From NCBI RefSeq assembly GCF_002807665.1, contig NZ_PEAY01000004.1:248001-312000 (forward strand): 64,000 bases of DNA, in the 5' to 3' direction. This stretch comes from Neoalteromonas facilis. Lineage in GTDB: Bacteria; Pseudomonadota; Gammaproteobacteria; Enterobacterales; Alteromonadaceae. The notes below the pieces were generated by a model, which saw only the letters and a list, made by a program, of their open reading frames with translations, ran no database searches and had not been told where the DNA came from. Below, piece after piece: positions 53,520 through 63,472 of the stretch. How positions within the stretch are numbered: the stretch's first letter is position 1; each line of letters opens with the position of its first letter. A program made the position numbers and the translations under genes.

Positions 53520-54203
53520 ATGATATCAAACGAAGCTGTGGTCGTGCGTGATGCATTGGAGCCGAGAATATCACCAGAAGCAAAAGTTGTTAGAGATGCT
53601 CTGGTTGCACAAGGATTGGAAACGCCGATGGTGGCAAACCGTTTGTCGGATGAGCAAAAGCGCGAGAAGATCCAACACGCCATGCAAACAGTCATGGAAA
53701 CCTTAGGCTTGGACCTTCGCGATGATAGTTTGGCAGACACGCCAGCGCGTATCGCTAAAATGTACGTGGACGAAATTTTTGCTGGTCTCGATTACACCAA
53801 GTTCCCGAAAATTACCCAAATCGAAAATAAGATGCGCATCGACCAGCCTGTACAGGTGACAGATGTCAGCGTGACGAGCACTTGTGAGCATCACTTTGTC
53901 ACTATCGATGGGACGGCAAGCGTTGCTTATATCCCTAAAGACACAGTAATTGGTCTATCCAAGATTAACCGATTGGTGGGCTTTTTCGCACAGCGCCCTC
54001 AAGTTCAGGAACGTCTTACGCAGCAAGTTATGGTAGCGCTACAAGCATTAACCGGCACAGAAGATGTTGCTGTGAGTATCAATGCTACTCATTACTGCGT
54101 TAAAGCGCGTGGTATCCGCGACAACAATTCGTACACCAAAACCTCAGCACTTGGCGGAAAGTTTTTAACAGACAAAGAGTTACGTCGAGAGTTTTTCGGG
54201 TAG
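53520..54203 (+). CDS. folE: GTP cyclohydrolase I
   Basis: The enzyme makes 7,8-dihydroneopterin triphosphate from GTP, the first step of folate and other pterins. The 227 residues carry the zinc site [21 protein letters not shown] (Cys and two His), [23 protein letters not shown], and the second Cys in [16 protein letters not shown]. An N-terminal extension of about 45 residues, partly repeated ([16 protein letters not shown]), precedes the conserved region. It is divergent from folM. Confidence 0.96.
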   Translation: MISNEAVVVRDALEPRISPEAKVVRDALVAQGLETPMVANRLSDEQKREKIQHAMQTVMETLGLDLRDDSLADTPARIAKMYVDEIFAGLDYTKFPKITQIENKMRIDQPVQVTDVSVTSTCEHHFVTIDGTASVAYIPKDTVIGLSKINRLVGFFAQRPQVQERLTQQVMVALQALTGTEDVAVSINATHYCVKARGIRDNNSYTKTSALGGKFLTDKELRREFFG

Positions 54204-54281
54204 AGATAGTTTCAGTGGCTTGTTAAGAGACCCGTAAATCGTTACGCTAGCGAGAACCGCACGCAAGGAAGTTGTCATTAC

Positions 54282-55478
54282 ATGGTTCGACGTATAGCGC
54301 TGGTATGGCTGTGTTGGAGTCTTTGGGGTTGTACTTCTACGCCCACTCCAATACAGACAGATAATGTCTTTGAACTGGGAATACCAGATGAGCTACGCAC
54401 ATTACTCAGCGTGCCATCTCAACCCAATACCTTGCCGCCCCCCGACATTCAATCCATTTTTGCCCTGTCTCCAGAACAAATAGCTCACTTTTGGGACTAC
54501 TATAATGATCCTATACGGGCCGGTGTTGCTGAACACCGTCGACTCTATAACTACATTGATAATCTTTACGTCGGTTTTTCCTACTTAGGTAAAACCTTTG
54601 ATGCTCAAACGGCACTGTCAACACATAGTGGGAACTGTCTCTCTTTGGCCATCGTCACCACTGCTTTGGCTAATCTGGCAGGGCTGGATGTTGCCTACCA
54701 GGAAGTGAATACAGCTCCTGTGTACCGCCGCTTTGACAACGTCATGACGTTGTCTACACATGTGCGAACGCACTTATTTGAAGCGATATCTGAGGAAGAG
54801 GAAAGCGGTAAGTTTATTCGCGGGAAAATTATCATTGATTACTTCCCCGATCGCTCGAATATACGTGGCAATATGATCGATGAAAAGGCATTCCTTGCAA
54901 TGTATTTTCGTAATCTAGCCAGCGATGAAATTATATATGGGCGATATCCACAAGCCTATCAGTTATTAACTCAAGCATTGCGAGTGGCACCTTCAGATCT
55001 TGAAACACTAAATGCAATGGCGGTGGTGTTAAACAAATTGGGAGAGCCGGAAAAAGCATTAGCCCTGTATCGATATGGGTATTCTCAATCTCACTCTTCC
55101 TTGAATTTGTTATCTAATTATGCCGAATTACTGCGTCAGCAAGGCAATACCGAACAGGCCGAACGTATTTCAAAAAATTTACTCGAGGCAGATGACAGTA
55201 ATCCCTATCGTTGGTTAGACCTCGCTAACGAACGGATCCAGCAGGGTAAACATTTCATTGCGCGCTCTTTATTGGCGAAAACCTTGGAAAAAGCGCCTTA
55301 TTTACATGAAGCATACTTTGCGTTGGCGAAAAGCTACTATCAAACGCAAGAACTAGTCAAAGCTGATGAAGCGCTCAAACAAGCCGCTACGTTGGCATAC
55401 CGGCCTGAAACGGAGCGACTTTACTTACAAAAAAGGGCGGTGCTAGAAGCTGTTGAGGAGGATACACCGATTATGTAG
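54282..55478 (+). CDS. Lipoprotein with transglutaminase-like and TPR regions
   Basis: The N terminus WSLWGCTSTPTPIQ is a lipobox with Cys17. A central domain of about 60-200 has STHSGNCLSLAIVTTALANLAG, resembling a transglutaminase-like Cys, then TLSTHVRTHLFE and IIIDYFPDR with candidate His and Asp. The C-terminal 190 residues are TPR repeats (YPQAYQLLTQALRVAPSDLETLNAMAVVLNKLGEPEKAL). It is probably anchored to a membrane. Substrate unknown. Its stop overlaps the convergent zinc-ribbon gene by eight bases. Confidence 0.8.
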   Translation: MVRRIALVWLCWSLWGCTSTPTPIQTDNVFELGIPDELRTLLSVPSQPNTLPPPDIQSIFALSPEQIAHFWDYYNDPIRAGVAEHRRLYNYIDNLYVGFSYLGKTFDAQTALSTHSGNCLSLAIVTTALANLAGLDVAYQEVNTAPVYRRFDNVMTLSTHVRTHLFEAISEEEESGKFIRGKIIIDYFPDRSNIRGNMIDEKAFLAMYFRNLASDEIIYGRYPQAYQLLTQALRVAPSDLETLNAMAVVLNKLGEPEKALALYRYGYSQSHSSLNLLSNYAELLRQQGNTEQAERISKNLLEADDSNPYRWLDLANERIQQGKHFIARSLLAKTLEKAPYLHEAYFALAKSYYQTQELVKADEALKQAATLAYRPETERLYLQKRAVLEAVEEDTPIM

Positions 55479-55689
55479 TGGGGTTATCAGTATCCAAACT
55501 GCTGGCGATGACGTTGAGGCGGTTGCCAATTCCATCCGCTACAACTACTTCTAACATGTGTTTGCAACGCGAACAGCGTAGTTGATGTTCACGATACTTT
55601 TCCGCGCACAATGATGGCGTTAAATGATTAGTACTGCCGCAATCTGGACAGATAAACTCAGCGGCAAGCTTTTGATGCTCGTTTCCCAT
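55471..55689 (-). CDS. Small zinc-ribbon protein
   Basis: The 72-residue protein has two CxxC pairs (FICPDCGSTNHLT and LRCSRCKHML), a typical zinc ribbon, and an acidic tail. AAGGAGAACACC before the ATG is a strong ribosome binding site. It overlaps the convergent lipoprotein gene by eight bases. No function is known. Confidence 0.75.
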   Translation of the reverse strand: MGNEHQKLAAEFICPDCGSTNHLTPSLCAEKYREHQLRCSRCKHMLEVVVADGIGNRLNVIASSLDTDNPTT

Positions 55690-55774
55690 GGTGTTCTCCT
55701 TGAACGTTGGATGATGCCATTTCCTTTGGTTCTTTAAGTATAGTCAAAATCAAACGAGACCAACATTTTTATTC

Positions 55775-56179
55775 TCAGATTGAGCTGTCTATTTCATAGA
55801 GTTCAAGGGGTAATTCATCGGGATCGCAGAAGAAGGTAAAGCGTTTTTGCGTATAGGGGTCAACTCGAACGGGCTCTGTTGTAACACCGTGCTGACCTAG
55901 CCATGCGATGGATTGGTCTAGATCGTGTGTTGCGAAAGATAAATGGCGAAGCCCCAGTGCTTCTGGTTTGCTCGGTCTTTTGGGCGGTGATGGAAACGAA
56001 AACAGTTCGATTTGTCCGCCGCCCGGGATCGCTAAATCGAGTTTGAATGATTGACGTTCACTGCGATAGTGTTCGGCGATGACAGCACAACCTAACACAT
56101 CACAGTAAAATGCTTTTGAGCGCTCATAGTCACTGCAAATGATCGCAATGTGGTGGACGCCAAACACGCAACCGCTCAT
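55775..56179 (-). CDS. VOC family protein (YaeR-like)
   Basis: The 134-residue protein opens with VHHIAIICSDYERSKAFYCDVLG and continues LRHLSFATHDLDQSIAWL, ending FFCDPDELPLELYEID with the metal Glu. The metal ligands His and Glu of the VOC fold are kept. It resembles YaeR/SMU1112c-type proteins, whose substrate is not known. It follows the GH13 gene after one base on the same strand. Confidence 0.85.
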   Translation of the reverse strand: MSGCVFGVHHIAIICSDYERSKAFYCDVLGCAVIAEHYRSERQSFKLDLAIPGGGQIELFSFPSPPKRPSKPEALGLRHLSFATHDLDQSIAWLGQHGVTTEPVRVDPYTQKRFTFFCDPDELPLELYEIDSSI

Positions 56180-56180
56180 A

Positions 56181-58298
56181 TTATTCTACCGGCGTTTTAA
56201 TGATCGACAGGTCAATCGGAAACCGTTTAGATAATTGCACGCCTTGCAGGTTATCAACGACCACTTCTATCTCTACATTGCCTAGCAGCCTGCGCGGCGG
56301 CACCACAGCAGCGTAATCTTGAGTGTAATCGGTTGAGAGTAGGGTGCGCTGCCCTTGCTTATCTAAAGCGTATGTCGAAACACTCACCAGTGGCATATCG
56401 TTCGGCTGTTGGTACGTAATCTTATAGTCAAATCTGATCCGTTGATTTTCAGCATATTGCTCAAGCTCAACATTGACTGGCGTGGATGGCACTACGGCAG
56501 ACTGGCTGCGATACAAAGCAAACGAAAAAGGTGCGATTGAAAGTGATAGTGAATCATCTTGTTGAGTCGCATTTATTGCAGCAACAATAGGCTCATAGAC
56601 TGCTCTTGCAGGGATGGTTGCTGTTACGGATGAAGCATTTGGATTAAAGACCGCCAAATATTCAACGTTTTTGTCAGGTTCAACACGAGAAAACGCTAAG
56701 ACACGTGAGCTGTCCACGTCAGTATTGCTAAGCGATACGCTGCGCAGGTGTTGATAGCCATAACGCAAAGTATCGTGTTGTAAGCGTAAGCCAGCCAGTG
56801 CGCGTAGCCCTTGATAGAGCGGGTGATCAGGATCGAAATTGTTGTCAGCGGTTGTTGCATCGGTCCCAATTAAATCATTGTCATTGTAACTGGCTACTTG
56901 GGAGGCAAACATATTCTCGCGTGAATCAACATCCCCACCATCGCCAGTAAACCCCTGTTCATCGCCGTAATAGATAACCGGTACACCGCGCGATACATAC
57001 ATAAAAGCATGAGCCAGTAGGTTGCGTCTAAGTTGTTCAGCTTCGCTGGCATCGGGTTGAGCTTGCTGGATAAACATGCCTACACGGCCCATATCATGAT
57101 TGCCGAGGAAATTCATTAAACGCGTGGGATCACTATCTGCATCATTGTAGTAATCATCGTTTTGGATAAGCCTTGCTAGACTATCGACCGGATCATCTTT
57201 GAAGAAAAAGTCATTGGTTGCGAACTGAATACCAAAGTCCAATACAGACGGCATATTGCCTAATGTGGTGTATCGGCTCAATACCGCTGGATTACCATCA
57301 TAGACTTCACCAAAAATATGGAAGTGTTCTATACCTTCGGCGAGTGCATGCTCCATGATGGCAGGAGAAAAGGCTTCCCAGAAAGATAAGTCGACGTGCT
57401 TGACCGTGTCGATACGGAATCCGTCTGGCTTAAATTCGGAAATAATGTTTTTGTAGATATCAATCATGCCTTGCACAACAAATGGATCTGATGTGCGTAA
57501 ATCATCGAGCCCAACAAAATCACCATTGAGCGCACTTTCGCCTTGCCAGAAACTGTCACCTTGGTTGTGGTAATACTTGGGATCATTGAGCCACGCCGGC
57601 GTTTTAACGCTTTCTAAACCTTCAGGAATATAGGGCGTGTAGCTATCTCCCTCTGCCAATTGTTGAGTGCTTTTGTAAGCACATTCCGACTCACCCTCAA
57701 TAAAACTACCATCGGGTTTATGGCATTCTTTGTAGCGAATAACATCGGCGGTATGGTTGGTAATGATATCAAAGAATATTTTCATGCCTTTGGCATGCGC
57801 CGCGTCGATTAGGCTGCGTAAATCGTCATTGCCACCAAAATGCGGATCGATTTGGGTAAAGTCTAAGATCCAATAACCGTGATGGGCAAAACCGGTACTT
57901 TGAATCGCCTGATTACGTAAGATAGGTGTCATCCAGATAGCAGTAACGCCCAATCCTTGCAGGTAATCGAGTTTTTCCTCTATACCTTTCATATCGCCAC
58001 CATGAAAGGCCCACTTTGATGTAACGTCTAATCCACCAGCTGAAATTGGCTGAGTAGAGAAGCCATTATCGTTGGACGGGTCAGCGTTATTAAAACGATC
58101 GGGAAGGACAAAATAGAACACATCATCTCGTACGTCTCGTATATGTGAAGCGTACTCGGGAGGGGGCGCAGTATCGAGAGGGATAACGGGGGCTTGCTGT
58201 TCTGCTATTGCAGCTGAACCCTCATCTGGAGCTGGCTTGCAGCCCGCTAGGCCTGCGGATATCGCTAATAGAAGAATGGATAGTCTTATTCTATTCAT
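56181..58298 (-). CDS. GH13 alpha-amylase family lipoprotein
   Basis: The ATG at 58298 with AAGGAAAACATC upstream opens into a lipoprotein signal (SILLLAISAGLAGCKPAP, Cys20); an ATG eight codons earlier lacks a ribosome binding site. The 705-residue enzyme has the GH13 motifs FFDIITNHT, GFRIDTVKHVD (nucleophile Asp), HIFGEVYD (acid Glu) and FLGNHDMGR. The N-terminal 80 residues precede the barrel, and a beta domain follows. It is probably a cell-envelope maltodextrin or starch hydrolase acting outside the inner membrane. Confidence 0.92.
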   Translation of the reverse strand: MNRIRLSILLLAISAGLAGCKPAPDEGSAAIAEQQAPVIPLDTAPPPEYASHIRDVRDDVFYFVLPDRFNNADPSNDNGFSTQPISAGGLDVTSKWAFHGGDMKGIEEKLDYLQGLGVTAIWMTPILRNQAIQSTGFAHHGYWILDFTQIDPHFGGNDDLRSLIDAAHAKGMKIFFDIITNHTADVIRYKECHKPDGSFIEGESECAYKSTQQLAEGDSYTPYIPEGLESVKTPAWLNDPKYYHNQGDSFWQGESALNGDFVGLDDLRTSDPFVVQGMIDIYKNIISEFKPDGFRIDTVKHVDLSFWEAFSPAIMEHALAEGIEHFHIFGEVYDGNPAVLSRYTTLGNMPSVLDFGIQFATNDFFFKDDPVDSLARLIQNDDYYNDADSDPTRLMNFLGNHDMGRVGMFIQQAQPDASEAEQLRRNLLAHAFMYVSRGVPVIYYGDEQGFTGDGGDVDSRENMFASQVASYNDNDLIGTDATTADNNFDPDHPLYQGLRALAGLRLQHDTLRYGYQHLRSVSLSNTDVDSSRVLAFSRVEPDKNVEYLAVFNPNASSVTATIPARAVYEPIVAAINATQQDDSLSLSIAPFSFALYRSQSAVVPSTPVNVELEQYAENQRIRFDYKITYQQPNDMPLVSVSTYALDKQGQRTLLSTDYTQDYAAVVPPRRLLGNVEIEVVVDNLQGVQLSKRFPIDLSIIKTPVE

Positions 58299-58321
58299 GA
58301 TGTTTTCCTTGTTATGAGCCA

Positions 58322-59299
58322 CTATGGCACTTCGTGTCCACGCGCGGCCTCATACAGTGCATACCAATGTTCGCGACTAAGCGAAATAGACATTGCTTGC
58401 GCACAAGCGGCGATGCGGTCAGTGTTGGTTGTTCCAATGATCGGTTGAATGTGTTGGGGAAGACGCATTAGCCACGCCAACACAATGGCCTCTGCGGAGC
58501 ATTGATAAATGTCACTCAGATCTTGGACTAAGCTAACCACATGTTGGTGCTCAGCCGTTTGCGCACGCTTTATGTCGGTAATTTTGCCTTGTGCCAAACT
58601 ACCCCAGGCTTGCAGCTGTACTTTGTGTTCCTGACAATACGTTAACAAATGACTATCAAAACTATTATCGCGCGCCTGTGCGCTGCCCGTTGTAAGCGAT
58701 TCATCCAGCCAATCAAATTGAACCAGGCTCATTTCTATCTGATTCGCTACTATGGGCGCATCTAGCGCTTGCTGAAGCCAGCGCAATTGGCCGGAATGCA
58801 TATTGGATACACCGATATGGCGTATTTTGCCTTGCGCCAACAGTTGATTCAGAGCCCCCGCGGTCTCTTCTATCTCCATCAAAGGATCGGGACGATGCAG
58901 TAGCAATACATCTAAGTATTCAGTAGACAAGCGCTTAAGAATGTTCTCTACAGATTGCGTGATCCATTGGGCTGAAAAGTCATACCGCTTAGGGCCTTTT
59001 TCATCGGCAAAACGAATGCCACACTTGCTTTGTACTAGCATGCTTTCACGTAGCTGCGGTGACCGCTCTAAGCACTTTCCAAATGCTTCTTCAGCTTTAC
59101 CAAAGGTGTAAATATCAGCATGGTCGAACAGCGTTATGCCGTTCGCTAGTGCTGTTTCGATGACCTTTTGTGTTTGCGCAATGTCACTTTGGCTAACCGG
59201 TGCGTTGGACCAGCCACCGCCGAGCCCCATGCAGCCATAAACAACCTGACTGGCATCAGGCAAATACTGGTGTATTGGCAAGGTTTGTTTGTTTTTCAT
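58322..59299 (-). CDS. Aldo/keto reductase, YdhF-like
   Basis: The 325-residue NADPH-dependent oxidoreductase has catalytic Asp and Tyr in LFDHADIYTFGKAEEAFG, Lys in VQSKCGIRF, and His in LLLHRPDPL. The C-terminal NTDRIAACAQAM segment is the NADPH site. It resembles E. coli YdhF. The cytoplasmic enzyme reduces carbonyl compounds; substrate unknown. It lies 23 bases upstream of the GH13 gene on the same strand. Confidence 0.9.
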   Translation of the reverse strand: MKNKQTLPIHQYLPDASQVVYGCMGLGGGWSNAPVSQSDIAQTQKVIETALANGITLFDHADIYTFGKAEEAFGKCLERSPQLRESMLVQSKCGIRFADEKGPKRYDFSAQWITQSVENILKRLSTEYLDVLLLHRPDPLMEIEETAGALNQLLAQGKIRHIGVSNMHSGQLRWLQQALDAPIVANQIEMSLVQFDWLDESLTTGSAQARDNSFDSHLLTYCQEHKVQLQAWGSLAQGKITDIKRAQTAEHQHVVSLVQDLSDIYQCSAEAIVLAWLMRLPQHIQPIIGTTNTDRIAACAQAMSISLSREHWYALYEAARGHEVP

Positions 59300-59391
59300 A
59301 AAACTAGCTTAATCAAATTTTGTCAGTGATGCGTATGAATACGTTTGTAGACTATTGTGGCAGAGATTCGCTGTAAAACGGGGATAAATTG

Positions 59392-59937
59392 ATGAAAATC
59401 GCGAAAAATTCGAGCGTTCTAAAAGGCCTATGCTGCGCTATTTTGTTGTTTGCGGTAGTGGGATGCACTGGCGTACCGGAAGGTGTAAAACCTGTAACCG
59501 ACTTTGAACTGAACCGTTATCTGGGCCAGTGGTACGAGATAGCACGCTTTGATCACCCGTTTGAAGAAGGGTTGGAACAGGTCACGGCAACATACTCACT
59601 GCGTGAGGATGGTGGCGTGAATGTATTGAACAAAGGGTTTGATACTGAGCAGCAAAATTGGCGTGAAGCGACGGGGAAAGCGTACTTTGTTGGAGAACCT
59701 AGCGAAGGACATTTAAAAGTTTCTTTCTTTGGTCCATTTTATGCCAGCTATGTGATATTGGCGCTGGATAAACAAGATTATCGATATTCGTTGGTGACCG
59801 GACCTGACAGAGAATACCTGTGGATTTTGTCTCGTACGCCAGTAATGCCACAAGAAGATATCAACACGTTGTTGGGCATTGCACAGCAACACGGCTATGA
59901 CACTGAGCAGTTTATATGGGTTGAGCAGAAAGAATAA
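59392..59937 (+). CDS. blc: Outer membrane lipocalin
   Basis: The ATG at 59392 has GGGGAT upstream. The 181-residue lipoprotein has lipobox LLFAVVGCTGVP, the lipocalin motif LGQWYEIARFDHPFEEGLEQ, and SYVILALDKQDYRYSLVTGPDREYLWILSRTP. It matches Blc, an outer-membrane lipocalin that binds fatty acids or lysophospholipids. It is divergent from the aldo/keto reductase and possibly a stress gene. Confidence 0.93.
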   Translation: MKIAKNSSVLKGLCCAILLFAVVGCTGVPEGVKPVTDFELNRYLGQWYEIARFDHPFEEGLEQVTATYSLREDGGVNVLNKGFDTEQQNWREATGKAYFVGEPSEGHLKVSFFGPFYASYVILALDKQDYRYSLVTGPDREYLWILSRTPVMPQEDINTLLGIAQQHGYDTEQFIWVEQKE

Positions 59938-59952
59938 TGAAACGCGTCTGAA

Positions 59953-59980
59953 AGACCTTTAGCACTTGGCAGGTCTGTTT
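59953..59980 (+). terminator. Weak hairpin after the lipocalin gene
   Basis: AGACCT and AGGTCT form six pairs with a 12-base loop, followed by GTTTATT. A weak terminator candidate. Confidence 0.35.
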
Positions 59981-60044
59981 ATTCTGTTACTCTAAATCAA
60001 CGGTTGAAAATCAACCAGTTCCAACGAATGGACGCTAAATCTTT

Positions 60045-60551
60045 ATGTTGCAAAGCCAAGTAGAAGTCGTCTCGCAGGCGCTCGAAGTACTGAATGAATT
60101 GTCATCTGAAGAATATCAGCAGGTGCTCACACCGCACTTTAGTGGCTCCATAGGTCAGCACATACGCCATATTATCGACCATTATCTGGCTCTACAAACA
60201 GGCTCTTTATCAGGCGTCGTGGACTATAACCAACGTAATCGCGACTCAAATATTGAGTTGTCTGTGGCTGTGGCAATTGAAGCGTTGCAGGCCATTCAAC
60301 GCTGGTTACAAACGCTCAGCGCAGATGTATTGGCTCAGTCGGTTACCGTCTCAAGTGAGATATCGGTTACACAGCAAGTGAATCAGCGATGTGTGTCAAC
60401 ATTGGCGCGAGAAGTAATGTTCGTGTCCAGTCACGCCATTCACCATTACTCACTTATTGCTATCATCCGTTCGCTACAAGGTAAATCTGTGCCGGATTTG
60501 TTTGGTTATGCACCCGCTACGGTGAGTTACATGTCTGCCAATGGTGAGTAG
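60045..60551 (+). CDS. DinB family protein
   Basis: The 168-residue four-helix protein has the DinB layout with three metal histidines: SIGQHIRHIIDHYLAL and MFVSSHAIHHYSLIAII. DinB-fold proteins include bacillithiol and mycothiol transferases and metal-dependent hydrolases. The substrate here is unknown. Its 3' end overlaps the convergent ornithine lipid gene by 25 bases. Confidence 0.85.
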   Translation: MLQSQVEVVSQALEVLNELSSEEYQQVLTPHFSGSIGQHIRHIIDHYLALQTGSLSGVVDYNQRNRDSNIELSVAVAIEALQAIQRWLQTLSADVLAQSVTVSSEISVTQQVNQRCVSTLAREVMFVSSHAIHHYSLIAIIRSLQGKSVPDLFGYAPATVSYMSANGE

Positions 60552-62263
60552 TCACGATACGCCTGCCACTCATCACCTATATACAGTTGTAATTGTTTTT
60601 CAGGCGCTCTGGGTAAATCTACACTCAATAAAAAGCCTGGCGTATCATTGAAGTTGGCATCAATACCTAAACAATGAAATGTGGCTCCCAGTCGCAAATA
60701 GTGTTTCATTAATATGGGAATACTTTTCCCGTCGGGTTCAATGCTTTGTAGTAAGGCTGGTAGATAATCAATCAAGGATTGTTGTGTTGTGCTGTCGACA
60801 ATTTCAGCATTGTCAGCCATCAAGAAAGCTGTTTTGGGCTTAACTGCTTGAGTGGGGGTCACATAGGCTTGTTCAATCAGTTTTACACTGCGCGTATCAT
60901 ACATCTTGCTAATAGAGACGGTACCGTACAAGGTTCGGTATTGTGGAAATTGACTCACAAAAGCGCCAATCCCTCTCCACAATAAATACAACCCTACGTG
61001 AGAGCGTTGCATTCGCGGGATCAGAAATGAACGGCCCATCTCGAGGCAAGGGGTCTGCTGATTGACAAAGTCAGGTGTAAAATCAAACATGCGACTCAAA
61101 TACAGTTGCGATAAATCGCCGTTTGCCAGCAATCGATCAGTTTGACCCATCCGGTAAGCACCTACGATAGCTTTTTCTTCCCGGTCAAATACGAATAGGT
61201 GAGTATAGGTGCTATCAAAGTAATCGGTGTCAATCGGTTCGCCACTGCCCTCGTTAAGTTCGCGAAAAACACTTTCTCTAAGGCGTGCGATTTCCGTTAC
61301 CACATTGGGCATTTGAGACTGATAACCATAGTAAATGTCATATTGTTTGTATTCGACTAAATGCTGTTTATCAGGTAGAGAAGCGAGCTCCATAACCATC
61401 GCGTTAGGATCGGTAGGCGCCGCTAACGGTTGCAGTTCGGTATATCGGTTCGGTGGCCATTGCATACGCCAATCAGGCTGCTGGGCGTAACTCAGTAAAC
61501 GACATTGTTCAGCTGATGAAATATGCTTTGCGCCCACCGGAAAGCCAGCAGCGATAGATACTTCAGCGCCATGTTTATTGAGTAATTCGTGGCCCAATAG
61601 AAACATGCGTAACTTGTGATAAATACGTTCGACCGAATAAAACAAAGCACTGTTTTCACCACTGACAAACAGTGGAACATATTGGCATTGGTCTGATTTA
61701 CCAAGGTTGGCCACTATACGATTCCAAGTATGCTCTCTCAACCGTTGAGATTTGCGATCTCGGTAACTGACTTTTCCTGCGGGGAAAATTAGTAGTGCGC
61801 CCCCCTCCTGTACATGCCGCTTACACTGCCTAATTGATGGTGCATTGCGTGGATCTTTAGCTGACAAAGGATTGGTAAAAATAAAATAGTCTTGCAGCTC
61901 TGGAAAGAGTTTGAGGCCTTGATTGGCTAATACCTTTAGGTCAGGACGCACAGTTGATAGCGCGCGCGCGAGGATCACGCCTTCAATTCCGCCAAACGGA
62001 TGATTGCTGGCAATAACAACCGGTCCCGTCTTAGGAATGCGATTGATAAGCTCATCCAGTCCCTCTACTTTGATATCGAGGATCTTGATCAGGGTGTCCG
62101 CGAAGCGCTCTTTAGACATGCCTTGCATAGCGTGCTGTTGATAAAGCGCGTTCATTTTGTTGATGCCGAGCGCCCAGTCGGTCATGGCAATCAGCAAGCG
62201 CCTTGCCATGCTGGGACGCTGCTCGTCGATTAATCGTAACAGTGAAAGTTTGCTGTAAGTCAT
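60527..62263 (-). CDS. olsF: Bifunctional acyltransferase, OlsF-like ornithine lipid synthase
   Basis: The 578-residue protein fuses two acyltransferases. Residues 1-270 are PlsC-like, with NHPFGGIEGVILA (HPxxGxE) and LLIFPAGKVSYRD. Residues 300-578 are OlsB/GNAT-like, with LYLSRMFDFTPDF and CLEMGRSFLIPRMQRSHVGLYLLWRGIGAFV. Fused proteins of this order are OlsF, which makes the lyso-ornithine lipid with the C-terminal part and acylates it with the N-terminal part. It is a likely membrane-lipid enzyme, probably used when phosphate is limiting. Confidence 0.85.
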   Translation of the reverse strand: MTYSKLSLLRLIDEQRPSMARRLLIAMTDWALGINKMNALYQQHAMQGMSKERFADTLIKILDIKVEGLDELINRIPKTGPVVIASNHPFGGIEGVILARALSTVRPDLKVLANQGLKLFPELQDYFIFTNPLSAKDPRNAPSIRQCKRHVQEGGALLIFPAGKVSYRDRKSQRLREHTWNRIVANLGKSDQCQYVPLFVSGENSALFYSVERIYHKLRMFLLGHELLNKHGAEVSIAAGFPVGAKHISSAEQCRLLSYAQQPDWRMQWPPNRYTELQPLAAPTDPNAMVMELASLPDKQHLVEYKQYDIYYGYQSQMPNVVTEIARLRESVFRELNEGSGEPIDTDYFDSTYTHLFVFDREEKAIVGAYRMGQTDRLLANGDLSQLYLSRMFDFTPDFVNQQTPCLEMGRSFLIPRMQRSHVGLYLLWRGIGAFVSQFPQYRTLYGTVSISKMYDTRSVKLIEQAYVTPTQAVKPKTAFLMADNAEIVDSTTQQSLIDYLPALLQSIEPDGKSIPILMKHYLRLGATFHCLGIDANFNDTPGFLLSVDLPRAPEKQLQLYIGDEWQAYRDYSPLADM

Positions 62264-62422
62264 AGTGAGAGTCTTATACTTCGATTCATTATGTGACCCG
62301 AAAGTGGATAAATTGCTTTCTTCATTTGTGGTGACTCATCATGCCAGTGACATTTTGCTGCTTACGACTTCGCTTTAAGGCATAATATCATTACGTGTTC
62401 TACAGAGATTCGCAATCCACTT

Positions 62423-63460
62423 ATGACTGATTCACTTACCATTACGGCTCCCGACGATTGGCATCTTCATTTTCGCGACGGCGACATGTTGGCTGAAACC
62501 GTTCCTGCAACCACGCGTTGCTTCAAGCGAGCGATTGCCATGCCTAATCTTGTACCGCCTGTGACCACGACCCAAATGGCACTGGCGTACAAAGACCGAA
62601 TTTTAGCCGCAGCTGGCAGTGATAACGATTTTATGCCTTTGGTGACCTTGTATCTTACGAACGACACAACACCTGAAGAGATCCGTAATGCAAAGAAAGC
62701 GGGCATTGTGGCCAGTAAACTATACCCTGCTGGCGCAACAACAAATTCAGATGCAGCGGTAAAAGGGATCGCTTCACTTTACCCTGTGTTTGAAGAAATG
62801 CAGAAACAGGGCATGCTACTGCTCATTCACGGTGAAGTGACAGACAATCATATCGATATCTTTGATCGTGAAAAAGCCTTTATTGACCAGCATATGGTGG
62901 CGATTACACGAGATTTTCCTGAGCTTAAAGTCGTGTTTGAACACATCACAACAAAAGACGCAGCGGAATTTGTCGCGGCTGGCTCTGACTACCTAGGGGC
63001 GACGATCACACCGCAGCATCTACTCCTGAATCGCAATGATTTATTGGTAGGGGGTATTCGTCCTCATAATTACTGCTTGCCCGTATTAAAACGTAACATT
63101 CATCAGCAAGCTTTGCGTGAGACAGTAAAAAGTGGTCACAACCGGTTCTTCTTAGGTACGGATTCTGCACCACATGAAAAGCACAAGAAAGAGTCAGCTT
63201 GTGGGTGTGCAGGCTGCTACAGTGCTTGGAGTGCAATAGAGTTATATGCACAAGTATTTGAAGAGCTGGGCGCACTGCAAAAGTTAGAAGGTTTTGCGAG
63301 TCACTATGGTGCTGATTTTTATGGTTTGCCCAGAAATACTGATACGATTACGTTAAGGCGCGAACCTTGGACTATCCCTGAGTCAATAGCGTTAAAAACG
63401 GGCGATGACATCGTGCCTTTTATGGCGGGCACTACGATAAACTGGCGTTTGGCCAAATAA
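62423..63460 (+). CDS. pyrC: Dihydroorotase, type II
   Basis: This enzyme closes carbamoyl-aspartate to dihydroorotate in pyrimidine synthesis. The 345-residue protein has metal His in [12 protein letters not shown], the carboxylated Lys in [20 protein letters not shown], His in LLIHGEVTD and FEHITTKDA, and the Asp in [16 protein letters not shown]. It matches the E. coli-type PyrC length. It is divergent from the olsF-like gene across 159 bases and is followed after 12 bases by a solute-binding protein gene. Confidence 0.96.
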   Translation: MTDSLTITAPDDWHLHFRDGDMLAETVPATTRCFKRAIAMPNLVPPVTTTQMALAYKDRILAAAGSDNDFMPLVTLYLTNDTTPEEIRNAKKAGIVASKLYPAGATTNSDAAVKGIASLYPVFEEMQKQGMLLLIHGEVTDNHIDIFDREKAFIDQHMVAITRDFPELKVVFEHITTKDAAEFVAAGSDYLGATITPQHLLLNRNDLLVGGIRPHNYCLPVLKRNIHQQALRETVKSGHNRFFLGTDSAPHEKHKKESACGCAGCYSAWSAIELYAQVFEELGALQKLEGFASHYGADFYGLPRNTDTITLRREPWTIPESIALKTGDDIVPFMAGTTINWRLAK

Positions 63461-63472
63461 GAGGTTGCAGCA

